Source: Azonexaceae bacterium
GTDB lineage: Bacteria > Pseudomonadota > Gammaproteobacteria > Burkholderiales > Rhodocyclaceae
DNA: 14,299 bases
Direction: 5' to 3'
Assembly (NCBI GenBank): GCA_009469685.1
Contig: SSTA01000298.1
Span: forward strand, 1-14,299
Shown here: in pieces, positions 7,606-14,299 of the stretch
Layout of the letters: each line of letters begins with the position of its first letter
Position numbering within the stretch: position 1 is the first letter of the stretch
Position numbers and translations under genes: made by a program
The notes under the pieces: generated by a model
What the model was told of the DNA's origin: nothing
The model's input: the letters and a program-made list of their open reading frames with translations, nothing else
The model's database searches: none

Positions 7606-7848
7606 GCGCGCAGGATGAGCGCCGGAAAATCCCCTCCTGATCGGTCTGCCCCGGCCCGGCGCCCAAGCATAGCGACGCTCGCCACTTGCAAAGCCCCTAT
7701 GCCAAAATCCCGACTTCCTATGGTTCCCTTTCCTCGCTCGTTCAACACCCCGCAAACCGCCGGACCTGACTTTCGACCTGCGGCCCGAAGCGACTGGCGT
7801 GACAGTTGCTTCTTTTGGCCAGCGAAATGACAAGAAAAAGGACGTCCC
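7606..7848. other. 243-bp gap upstream of the glutaminase fusion gene
   Basis: No convincing gene lies here. Both strands stay partly open, but the short frames lack family features and good start signals. A weak inverted repeat pairs GCGCCGG (7619-7625) with CCGGCGC (7656-7662) over a 30-base loop. A promoter for the glutaminase gene is expected in the less GC-rich part around 7680-7840, but no -35/-10 pair was good enough to name. A clear ribosome binding site, AAAGGACG, lies at the end just before the ATG at 7849. Confidence 0.5.
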
Positions 7849-9675
7849 ATGCAGTCCCCGATCCAGACTTATCTTGAGTCGATACACAAACGTCTCGCGG
7901 CCGACACCCGGGGCGACGTCGCCAGCTACATTCCCGAACTGACCAAGGCCAATCCCGCCTGGTTCGGCATCAGCGTCGTGACCCTCGATGGAACCCGCTA
8001 CTCCGCCGGCGACACCCAGCAACTCTTCACGCTGCAATCCACGTCCAAGCCCTTCGTCTACGGCACCGCGCTGACGGATCGCGGCATCGCCTACGTCCGC
8101 AGCAAGATCGGCGTGGAACCGAGCGGAGACGCCTTCAATTCGATCAGTCTCGATCCCAAAACCGGTGCGCCCAAGAATCCGATGATCAATGCTGGTGCAA
8201 TTGCCGCGACGAGCCTGGTCGGCGGCACGACGGCAGCGGAACAATGGGCCAATATTCGAGCGGCTCTGGGCCGTTATGCCGGCCGCGACCTGGACATCGA
8301 CGAAGCCGTCTATAGCTCCGAGAGCACGACCGGCCACCGGAATCGCGCCATCGCCTGGATGTTGAAGAACTTCGGCATCATCGAAGGCGAACCGATGGAC
8401 GCCCTCGAGAATTACTTCCGCCAATGTTCGTTCCTGGTCACTTGCGACGATCTGGCCATGATGGCCGCCACCTTGGCCAATGGCGGAGTCAATCCGCTAT
8501 CCGGCCAGCGCGCGCTCTCTTCGGAGCATGTGGAGCGGGTTCTCAGCGTCATGACCTCCTGCGGCATGTACGACTATTCGGGCAGCTGGATCTACGAGGT
8601 CGGCATTCCCGCGAAGAGCGGCGTGGGCGGCGGCATCATGGCGGTACTCCCGGGGCGCTTCGGCATCGGCGTCTTCTCGCCGCTCCTCGACGAAAAGGGG
8701 AACAGCGTGCGGGGAATCGAGGCGTGCAAGAGCCTGTCCAGCGACCTGAAACTCCACGTCTTCACCCATCTGGGCGACCCGCGGGCGGCATTGGGCCGAA
8801 TCTACACCGGGGCGGACGCACCCTCCCGGCGGCAGCCGCTTCCGCCCATGAAAGACTATCTCGGCCGCTTCGGGCACCGGATCAAGTATCTCTGCCTGCA
8901 CGGCTACCTTGGCGTCGACGGGGTCGAATACATCATCCGCCGCATGCAGGCCATGGCCCAGGACACCCAGTGCTTCATCCTCGACATGCATCAAGTGGAC
9001 GGGGTCTGCGACAGTGCCGCCCGCCTCATCACCGAAACTCGGCTGCGTTTCGAGCGCGAGGGAATCCACACGGTGTTCTCCCGCATCCAGGGCCGGCGCG
9101 GAATCATCGATCCGCTGAGTCACTCCCTGCGCAGCGATGAAAGAGGATTCCTGAGTTTCGAGGACAACGATCTCGCCGTCGAGTGGTGCGAAAACCAACT
9201 TTTTTCCGGTCAGGGCAGCGGCGCGCCGGAAGACTGCACTGAGCTTGCCCAGTGCCGGCTGTTCCAGGGCGCCGACAAGTCCCTGCTGGAACGCGTGGCA
9301 GCCATTGCCGGCCAACGGGAATTCCCGGCGGGATCGCGCATTCTCTCGGCCGGCCAAGCCGGCGATGGCGAGATCTTTCTTCTCCAACGCGGCCAGGTCA
9401 GCATCCTGGTGCCGCTCGACCATGGCGCCCACCAGCGCGTCTCCACCCTCGGCCCCGGCATGAGTTTCGGCGAAATGCTCCTGCTCGGAAAGTCGGCGCG
9501 CAGCGCCACCGTGCATGCCGATACCGACGTCTGTTGCTGGATACTGCAGGCCGCCGACCTGAACGTCTTGTGCGAAGAATTTCCCCAGCTCAAGGTCACC
9601 CTGCTCCACAATCTTGCGGCAGACCTCGCCAGCAAGCTTAGACGCGCCACCCAGTGGATCGGCGCTCTCGCCTGA
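7849..9675 (+). CDS. glsA: Glutaminase A fused to STAS and cyclic-nucleotide-binding domains
   Basis: The 608-residue protein has three parts. Residues 1-305 are a complete serine-dependent glutaminase, which converts glutamine to glutamate and ammonia: LQSTSKPF carries the S64-x-x-K67 nucleophile pair, followed by NPMINAGAI and SGVGGGIMAVLPGRFGI. Residues about 345-450 resemble a STAS domain, with LDMHQVDGVCDSAA placing S389 where anti-sigma antagonists carry their phosphorylated serine. Residues about 470-590 are a cyclic-nucleotide-binding domain; the phosphate cassette FGEMLLLGKSARSATV retains E542 and R551, so ligand binding is credible. No signal peptide is seen, so it is cytoplasmic. 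Ordinary glutaminases have about 310 residues, so about 300 residues look regulatory. AAAGGACG precedes the ATG. The leftward ompA-like gene converges on it, and a nucleotidyl cyclase lies 1.2 kb away. Control by a cyclic nucleotide is inferred, not shown. Confidence 0.95.
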   Translation: MQSPIQTYLESIHKRLAADTRGDVASYIPELTKANPAWFGISVVTLDGTRYSAGDTQQLFTLQSTSKPFVYGTALTDRGIAYVRSKIGVEPSGDAFNSISLDPKTGAPKNPMINAGAIAATSLVGGTTAAEQWANIRAALGRYAGRDLDIDEAVYSSESTTGHRNRAIAWMLKNFGIIEGEPMDALENYFRQCSFLVTCDDLAMMAATLANGGVNPLSGQRALSSEHVERVLSVMTSCGMYDYSGSWIYEVGIPAKSGVGGGIMAVLPGRFGIGVFSPLLDEKGNSVRGIEACKSLSSDLKLHVFTHLGDPRAALGRIYTGADAPSRRQPLPPMKDYLGRFGHRIKYLCLHGYLGVDGVEYIIRRMQAMAQDTQCFILDMHQVDGVCDSAARLITETRLRFEREGIHTVFSRIQGRRGIIDPLSHSLRSDERGFLSFEDNDLAVEWCENQLFSGQGSGAPEDCTELAQCRLFQGADKSLLERVAAIAGQREFPAGSRILSAGQAGDGEIFLLQRGQVSILVPLDHGAHQRVSTLGPGMSFGEMLLLGKSARSATVHADTDVCCWILQAADLNVLCEEFPQLKVTLLHNLAADLASKLRRATQWIGALA

Positions 9676-9680
9676 ACCTG

Positions 9681-9700
9681 GCGCCGGCAAGGACCGGCGC
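9681..9700. terminator. Hairpin between converging glsA and ompA-like genes, possible bidirectional terminator
   Basis: GCGCCGG and CCGGCGC form a perfect 7-bp stem with a six-base loop (CAAGGA), placed five bases after the glutaminase stop and 12 bases from the stop of the opposing gene. Its position suits transcription termination from both sides. Neither strand has a proper T-run after the stem, so efficiency as an intrinsic terminator is doubtful. Confidence 0.45.
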
Positions 9701-9712
9701 TTCGGGAGGCGT

Positions 9713-10333
9713 TCAGCGAATCGACACCTCCACCCGCCGATTGCGGGGCTCGTAGGTGTTGTCGGGCGTCTGGATCAACAAATTGCGCTTGCCATGGGAA
9801 TCGACTTCGATGGAGTTGGCCCGCAAACCCAGGCCCTTGAGCAGCTCCGCCACCCGTGCCGCGCGTTTGAGGGCGAGCTTTTCGTTGTACTCGGTGGTGT
9901 ACAAGGTGTCCGTGTGCCCGATGATCGAGACCTCCGCCGAGCGCCGCAGATTGACTTCCTGCACGATCGCCTGCAGAAGCGTCTCCGATTCCGCAGTGAG
10001 CGTCGTCCCGGTGGAAAAATAAAGCAGGCGGTGCAGCGGCAAAGGCGGCTTGGCGGCAATGGCTTCGCCAAAGTCCCGGTCGAGCCGCTGCGGGTCAACC
10101 GAGTCGCGAACCGTCCGACCGTCCAGATCGGCAGCCTGCCCCGAGCGATCGAGAAGCTGCTCGCCCTTGTCCCCGCGGACGATCACCTTGCCCACCGAAC
10201 CGTCCGGACTGGGAACGAGCACGACGTACGATCCCGATCCGGCGCAACCGAACAGGGAAACCGCCAGCGCCAGGACGCCCATTCCCCGCATCAACCCCCG
10301 GCGGAAGGTCGCCCCTCCAACTGCACGATTCAC
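9713..10333 (-). CDS. OmpA-family lipoprotein, peptidoglycan-binding
   Basis: The 206-residue protein has a lipoprotein signal: a hydrophobic run (MGVLALAVSLFGC) ending in lipobox LFGC, with Cys30 as lipidation site. The C-terminal half (about 100-206) is an OmpA-like domain, seen in LLYFSTGTTLTAESETLL, the IIGHTDT turn, the KLALKRAARVAELL helix and the closing RNRRVEVSIR. Such domains bind diaminopimelate of peptidoglycan, so the protein probably tethers the outer membrane to the cell wall. The GTG at 10333 overlaps the fecR-like stop codon (GTGA) and has AAGGTGG eight bases before it, which favours coupled translation. An ATG at 10291 gives a more usual signal-peptide length, with Cys16. 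The middle part (residues 31-95) is unrecognised. Pairing with a FecR-domain protein next to a CHASE2 cyclase suggests an envelope-sensing role. Confidence 0.88.
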   Translation of the reverse strand: MNRAVGGATFRRGLMRGMGVLALAVSLFGCAGSGSYVVLVPSPDGSVGKVIVRGDKGEQLLDRSGQAADLDGRTVRDSVDPQRLDRDFGEAIAAKPPLPLHRLLYFSTGTTLTAESETLLQAIVQEVNLRRSAEVSIIGHTDTLYTTEYNEKLALKRAARVAELLKGLGLRANSIEVDSHGKRNLLIQTPDNTYEPRNRRVEVSIR

Positions 10334-10770
10334 TCCGGATCCACCTTGAGCAGGAATTGGGTTCCCCGCACGCCAATCACGCCGCTCGGGGTTTTCACGG
10401 TCACGGCGTCGGGCTGCAACTTGGCGATCACCCCGGAGACATAGTTGAGGCTTCCCCGCGCCAGCCGGCTGTTGAGTTTCAGCTTGCCCTCGGCCGGCGC
10501 GTACAGGTATTCATCCACCGTCAGTTGCGTATCCGAGCCAAAGGACATGATGGTCTCGTCCTTCAGGGTCAAGCCCAGACTGCTGCCCTTGCCGGTCTGC
10601 AAGATACTGCCGAGGAAGACCGGAGTCCCCACCTCGGCTTTGACGACCTTGTCCGCCGTGGTGACCGTCGCCGAACCGGAAACGGTCTTCACATAGCCTA
10701 TCGGCGCATCCGCCAGGAGCGCACCCGCCACCGTCAGGGTAGCCAGACCGGCCAGGAACTGCTTCAACAT
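10330..10770 (-). CDS. Secreted FecR-domain protein
   Basis: This 146-residue protein starts with a signal peptide (MLKQFLAGLATLTVAGALLA) and probably works in the periplasm. The mature part is a FecR domain: GSATVTTADK, then VGTPVFLGSILQTG, LGLTLKDETIMSFGSDTQLTV and the ending TPSGVIGVRGTQF. Unlike the iron-dicitrate regulator FecR, it has no cytoplasmic anti-sigma part or membrane anchor and no sigma factor or TonB receptor beside it, so iron regulation is not implied. The ATG at 10770 is chosen because it opens the signal peptide and is preceded by GGAGGT (11 bases away) and GAAGG; a TTG at 10791 is possible. Its stop overlaps the start of the OmpA-like gene, and it diverges from the cyclase gene over a 143-bp gap that should hold the promoters of both. 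Confidence 0.87.
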   Translation of the reverse strand: MLKQFLAGLATLTVAGALLADAPIGYVKTVSGSATVTTADKVVKAEVGTPVFLGSILQTGKGSSLGLTLKDETIMSFGSDTQLTVDEYLYAPAEGKLKLNSRLARGSLNYVSGVIAKLQPDAVTVKTPSGVIGVRGTQFLLKVDPE

Positions 10771-10858
10771 GCCTTCACCATACCTCCGCAACGAGCAGCC
10801 ATTTTCCGCCGCTGGACAGGCAAACGCAACCCAATGGGATTGCGCCTGGCAAATTCCC

Positions 10859-10864
10859 TACAAT
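10859..10864 (+). promoter_or_regulatory. Probable -10 element of the CHASE2 cyclase gene
   Basis: TACAAT differs from the consensus TATAAT by one base and lies 49 bases before the cyclase start codon in the fecR-cyclase gap. The only good -35-like match, TTGCGC at 10840, leaves a 13-base spacer, too short for a standard promoter, so the -35 is either poor or replaced by an activator. Confidence 0.4.
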
Positions 10865-10913
10865 CGCACCTGGTCCCGCCCCCGCTCCCCTTCGCCTGCC
10901 TGAGAGTAGCCCC

Positions 10914-13100
10914 TTGGCCCCGATTCAATCCCGCATAGACTCACCCGCCGAACCCTCGCGCTGGATCGGTCTGGCACTTGCCTTGGCGGTGCCTCTCCTC
11001 GGTCTTGCCCTGGTCGTCGCCGATACTGCCCCGGTGCGTCTGCTCCGCAATGCCGTCTTCGATCAGTACCAGCGCTGGTCCCCGCGCGAGCAGGTGGACG
11101 TCCCGGTTCGGGTGATCGACATCGACGAGGCCAGTCTGGCGCGCCTGGGTCAGTGGCCTTGGCCCCGGAACCGCCTTGCCGAGCTGGTCGAGCGATTGCA
11201 TCAGGCAAATGCAGCCGCCATCGCGCTGGACATCCTCCTGGCCGAGTCCGATCGCAGTTCCCCCCGGGCCATGGCGGAGCTCTGGCCGCTCTCGAACGAC
11301 TTGCGCAGCGGCTTGATGCGTCTGCCGGACCACGACGATCTGCTGGCGGCGACTCTGGAAAAAAGTCCTTCGGTCCTGGGCTTCGCCCTGCAGCAGAGCG
11401 ATTCCCTGAAGGCAGGCTCCGCAAAGCCGGCGAACCCCTTGGACCCCGTACCCTTCCGCTTCGTGAATTCCGGGGAGAATCCCGCCCTGCGCGTCCCCGT
11501 TTTCGACTTGGCGATCAAGGCGCTTCCCCGCTTCGAAGCCGTTGCCCAAGGCTACGGATCGCTCAACTTCATTGCCGATCGCGACGGCATCGTCCGCAAG
11601 GTGCCCCTGGTGATGCGCCTGGGCGATCAGATCCTGCCCGCGCTCGTCGGTGAGGTCCTGCGCGTGGCGCAAGGGCAAAGAAACTATCTGCTCACATCCT
11701 CGGGACCGGCGACGGGCCTGACCGAGATCCGTATCGGCTCCGTGGTCATTCCGACGACGCCGGCGGGGGAAATGTGGATGCACTACGCAGCCGACAGCGC
11801 TGGACTTCGGCTACCGGCCTGGCAGGTGCTCGACGGGAGCGCCAACCCGAGTCTGCTGGAAGGCCATGTCGTCATCGTCGGCAGTTCCGCGCAAGGGCTG
11901 ATGGATCTCCGTTTCAGTCCCCAGGGAGAAATCATTCCCGGCGTCGAAATCCACGCCCAGGCCCTGCAGCAAATCCTCTCCGGACATTTTCTGGTCCGGC
12001 CGGGCGCAGCAACTCCTCTGGAGGCCATCGCCATTCTCCTGGGGGGTTGCATCGTCGCCCTGGCCACGATCCAGCTCGGGGCCATTCGGGCCACCCTCGT
12101 CACCGGATTGACCTTGACCATCCTCCTCGCAGCCGGCTGGATTGCCTTTGCCGAACACGCCTTGCTCGTCGATACGGTGACCCCGTCCCTGATCCTGGCG
12201 GCGACCTTCGCCTGTGGCAGCCTCTACCACCACTACGCCAGCGAACGAAAACAGCGCTGGATACGGGACGTCTTTTCCCGCTACGTCTCTCCCAACCGCG
12301 TGAACTACCTGGTCGACCACCCCGGCAGCGTCTCCCTGGGGGGTAAAGTGCAGGAATGCAGCTTTGTCTTCACCGATCTGGCCGACTTCACGGCGCTCAT
12401 GGAAGCCATCGATCCGCGGGAAGCCGTCGACATGCTCAACGGCTATCTGGACGAATTGATCGCCATTGCCTTCAGCTTCGAAGGGACACTGGATCGCATC
12501 GTCGGCGATTCCGTCGTAATTCTCTTTTCCGCACCGATCCCCCAGGCCGATCACCGCACGCGGGCCCTGGCCTGTGCCCAAGCCATGGATCGCTTCGCCC
12601 ACGAGTACGCCACGGGCCTGGCATCCCGCGGCGTGCGCTTCGGCAAGACGCGCATCGGGATACACGCTGGCGAAGTCTTCGTCGGAAACGTCGGAGGCCG
12701 GACCATTTTCGACTACCGGGCGCTGGGCGATCCGATCAACACCGCATCGCGCCTGGAAAGCGTCAACAAGCACCTGGGTACGACCCTGTGCGCGTCGGAA
12801 GCCGTCGTCGGGGAGAGTGCCCCGGACAATGCCCTTCCCGTCGGACGGCTGGTACTCAAGGGCAAGACCCAACCCATCAAGGTCTTCGAAATCGTCCCCG
12901 AGAGGGAGTTGCCGCAGCGGGCCCCGCGCCGGCAGTATCGGGATGCCTTTGCGCTTCTCGCCGGCGCGGATACGAGTTCTGCCATGGCCGCCTTCAGGAT
13001 TCTCGCAACCGCCTATCCGGAAGATCCGCTCGCAATCCTGCATCATCGCCGGCTCGCCGAAGGTGCTGTCGACGATCTCATCATCCTGACCGAGAAGTGA
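10914..13100 (+). CDS. CHASE2-domain class III nucleotidyl cyclase (adenylate/guanylate cyclase family)
   Basis: The 728-residue membrane protein has one helix near residues 17-35, a large extracytoplasmic CHASE2 sensor domain (about 40-340, including RVIDIDEASLARLGQWPWPR), three more helices (about 366-388, 392-412 and 416-440), and a cytoplasmic class III cyclase domain (about 478-655). Metal-binding aspartates D488 (FTDLADFT) and D532 (VGDSV) are 44 residues apart as in known cyclases, and the catalytic N609 and R613 (INTASR) are kept. The purine-selecting positions are unusual: arginine at 528 where lysine is normal, and arginine at 602 where Asp or Thr is normal. The product is therefore probably cAMP but uncertain. 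A 70-residue tail follows. The only suitable start is TTG at 10914, with GAGAG seven bases before it. It diverges from the FecR/OmpA pair, likely partners in sensing. Confidence 0.93.
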   Translation: MAPIQSRIDSPAEPSRWIGLALALAVPLLGLALVVADTAPVRLLRNAVFDQYQRWSPREQVDVPVRVIDIDEASLARLGQWPWPRNRLAELVERLHQANAAAIALDILLAESDRSSPRAMAELWPLSNDLRSGLMRLPDHDDLLAATLEKSPSVLGFALQQSDSLKAGSAKPANPLDPVPFRFVNSGENPALRVPVFDLAIKALPRFEAVAQGYGSLNFIADRDGIVRKVPLVMRLGDQILPALVGEVLRVAQGQRNYLLTSSGPATGLTEIRIGSVVIPTTPAGEMWMHYAADSAGLRLPAWQVLDGSANPSLLEGHVVIVGSSAQGLMDLRFSPQGEIIPGVEIHAQALQQILSGHFLVRPGAATPLEAIAILLGGCIVALATIQLGAIRATLVTGLTLTILLAAGWIAFAEHALLVDTVTPSLILAATFACGSLYHHYASERKQRWIRDVFSRYVSPNRVNYLVDHPGSVSLGGKVQECSFVFTDLADFTALMEAIDPREAVDMLNGYLDELIAIAFSFEGTLDRIVGDSVVILFSAPIPQADHRTRALACAQAMDRFAHEYATGLASRGVRFGKTRIGIHAGEVFVGNVGGRTIFDYRALGDPINTASRLESVNKHLGTTLCASEAVVGESAPDNALPVGRLVLKGKTQPIKVFEIVPERELPQRAPRRQYRDAFALLAGADTSSAMAAFRILATAYPEDPLAILHHRRLAEGAVDDLIILTEK

Positions 13101-13144
13101 GCGCCCCACCCTTGCCCCACGCCCATCGCCCCATCGGAGGCCCC

Positions 13145-14182
13145 ATGACCCCATCCCCCCTGGGCAGCAGCCCGCTCACCGTCCCGCCCCTTTGCCTGGG
13201 AACCATGACCTTCGGCAAGCAGACCTCGGAAGCCGACGCCCACGCCCAGCTTGATCTGGCCCTGGAGCGGGGCGTGAATTTCATCGATACGGCCGAGATG
13301 TACGCCGTCCCGCCGCGACCCGAAACCTTCGGCCGCAGCGAAGCCATCATCGGCTCCTGGCTCGCCCGCCAAGCCCGCGACCGCATCGTCATCGCGACCA
13401 AGGCCGCAGGTCCCGGCCGCAACCTGCACTGGATCCGCAACGGCCCCAGTGGGCTCGACCGCGGCAATCTGCGGGAAGCCCTGGCCGGCTCCCTGAAGCG
13501 CCTGGGAACCGACTACGTCGATCTTTACCAGTTGCACTGGCCGGCTCGCAACCAGCCCATGTTCGGCCAGTGGCAATTCGAGCCGGAGCGGGAGCGGGAG
13601 TGCACCCCGATCCGCGAACAGCTGGAGGCCCTGGACGAGCTGGTCCGCGAGGGCAAGGTGCGCGCCATCGGCGTCTCGAACGAGCACCCCTGGGGCATCA
13701 TGGAATTCCTGCGCATCGCCCGGGAGTATGGCTTGCCGGTCATCGCCTCGACCCAGAATGCCTACAATCTCCTCAACCGGACCTTCGAAACCGGCCTCGC
13801 CGAAGTCTGCCTCCGCGAAAAGGTCGGTCTGCTGGCCTATTCGCCCCTGGCCTTCGGCCACCTGACCGGCAAATATCTGGCCGACCCGGGCGGTCCGGGG
13901 CGCATCAACGCCTTCCCGGATTTTGGCCAGCGCTACACCAAGCCCAACGTGGCCGCGGCCGTCGCCGCCTATGTCGCCCTGGCAAGAGAGCACGGCATCA
14001 GCCCCACCCGTCTCGCCCTGGGATTCGTCCGCTCGAGGAATTTTGTCAGCAGTACCATCCTGGGAGCTTCGTCCTTGGGCCAACTCGCCGAAGACCTCGC
14101 TGCGGCCGCCGAACCCTTGACCGCCGGACTCCTGGCGCGAATCGACGCCCTTCACCTGCGCTACACCAATCCCGCTCCCTGA
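13145..14182 (+). CDS. tas: Tas-type aldo/keto reductase
   Basis: The 345-residue cytoplasmic enzyme is an NADP(H)-dependent aldo/keto reductase. The catalytic tetrad is present: D48 and Y53 (FIDTAEMYAVPPRPETFG), K86 (IATKAAG) and H131 (YQLHWP). The segments LGTMTFGKQTSEADAHAQLD, IGVSNE and the ending LRYTNPAP follow E. coli Tas almost word for word, and the length agrees (346). Tas was named for complementing tyrosine auxotrophy under starvation in E. coli; its physiological substrate is not settled. The ATG at 13145 has GGAGG four bases upstream. The frame is open much further upstream, but that part is the shadow of the cyclase gene. It starts 44 bases after the cyclase stop, so read-through is possible, but no functional tie is apparent. 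A short gap separates it from the converging partial gene. Confidence 0.95.
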   Translation: MTPSPLGSSPLTVPPLCLGTMTFGKQTSEADAHAQLDLALERGVNFIDTAEMYAVPPRPETFGRSEAIIGSWLARQARDRIVIATKAAGPGRNLHWIRNGPSGLDRGNLREALAGSLKRLGTDYVDLYQLHWPARNQPMFGQWQFEPERERECTPIREQLEALDELVREGKVRAIGVSNEHPWGIMEFLRIAREYGLPVIASTQNAYNLLNRTFETGLAEVCLREKVGLLAYSPLAFGHLTGKYLADPGGPGRINAFPDFGQRYTKPNVAAAVAAYVALAREHGISPTRLALGFVRSRNFVSSTILGASSLGQLAEDLAAAAEPLTAGLLARIDALHLRYTNPAP

Positions 14183-14203
14183 CCGGAAAAGGCGACCCCG
14201 CGG

Positions 14204-14299
14204 TCATTCGCTGGGCAGTCCCGGACCCGGCGGCTGGACGCTCTGATCGCCGAAATCGACCCCGCTGATTTCCGCCGACTCGATGAGGCGCGCCACGTA
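14204..14299 (-). CDS. C-terminal end of an unidentified leftward gene, 5' part outside window
   Basis: Read from the right edge, 31 codons are open and end in TGA at 14204-14206. The encoded tail begins YVARLIESAEISGVDFGDQ and ends in a proline/glycine-rich PPGPGLPSE. About four fifths of the third codon positions are G or C, as in the neighbouring genes, which supports coding. The stop lies 21 bases from the tas stop, a normal convergent spacing, with a weak GACCG/CGGTC hairpin between. The family is not recognised and nothing can be said about function. Confidence 0.5.
   Translation of the reverse strand, partial: YVARLIESAEISGVDFGDQSVQPPGPGLPSE

Noticed and set aside
7615..7830. A 71-codon plus-strand frame between the pseudouridine synthase and glutaminase genes
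   Set aside because: No ribosome binding site, no recognisable features and proline/arginine-rich composition typical of a chance frame.
6898..8424. Long open frame on the minus strand (about 500 codons) opposite the pseudouridine synthase and glutaminase genes
   Set aside because: It lies antisense to two well-recognised proteins, shows no family motifs and is explained by the high GC content, which makes stop codons rare.
10840..10864. TTGCGC and TACAAT as a complete sigma-70 promoter
   Set aside because: The spacer is only 13 bases; only the TACAAT part was kept as a candidate -10.
10972..10986. A sigma-54-like match, TGGCAC with TTGG five bases later
   Set aside because: It lies inside the cyclase coding region, downstream of its start, and lacks the GC of the -12 element.
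12356..13144. Upstream extension of the tas reading frame to a protein of about 608 residues
   Set aside because: The extra part is the cyclase gene read in another frame, and a strong GGAGG precedes the ATG at 13145, where similarity to Tas begins.
11811..13154. Long open frame on the minus strand (about 447 codons) opposite the cyclase gene
   Set aside because: It is a shadow of the cyclase catalytic domain, whose motifs are clear on the plus strand; no recognisable protein features on the minus strand.
13585..13602. Short tandem repeat of GAGCGG/GAGCGGGAG in tas
   Set aside because: It simply encodes a Glu/Arg run (EPERERE) within a loop; too short and in frame to suggest anything beyond local codon slippage.

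Overview
The window looks like chromosomal DNA of a GC-rich betaproteobacterium. The best guess is a member of the Rhodocyclales (Azospira/Dechloromonas/Zoogloea type); this is inferred from protein style, codon use and gene order, not from a marker gene. Nearly all of it is coding. No tRNA, rRNA, CRISPR array, insertion sequence or phage gene was seen.

Region 1 (1-2765) is a signalling block. A membrane sensor with a periplasmic PDC/dCache-type domain runs leftward out of the window. Diverging from it are a small three-helix membrane protein, a PleD-like REC-GGDEF diguanylate cyclase and a single-domain CheY-like response regulator. A perfect 11-bp inverted repeat lies in the leader of the sensor gene. 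No histidine kinase is visible, so the sensor's missing C-terminus is the natural candidate to drive the two regulators.

Region 2 (2769-5442) is the conserved gloB / yafS / rnhA / dnaQ neighbourhood: glyoxalase II (leftward), a YafS-type methyltransferase, RNase HI and the DNA polymerase III epsilon subunit. gloB and yafS have overlapping divergent start codons. yafS-rnhA and rnhA-dnaQ overlap by a few bases, and rnhA appears to use a TTG start. An aldehyde dehydrogenase of the coniferyl-aldehyde type and an RluA-type pseudouridine synthase follow on the same strand (5519-7605).

Region 3 (7849-13100) is the most interesting part. A glutaminase is fused to a STAS domain and a cyclic-nucleotide-binding domain. 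Beside it lie a leftward FecR-domain protein plus OmpA-like lipoprotein pair (start-stop overlapped) and a divergent CHASE2 class III nucleotidyl cyclase. A cyclase next to an enzyme carrying a cyclic-nucleotide sensor suggests an envelope-sensing circuit in which the cyclase product controls glutamine hydrolysis. That link is inference. The cyclase also has arginine at both positions that normally select the purine base, so its product is uncertain.

Region 4 (13145-14299) holds a Tas-type aldo/keto reductase and the probable last 31 codons of an unidentified leftward gene that continues beyond the window.
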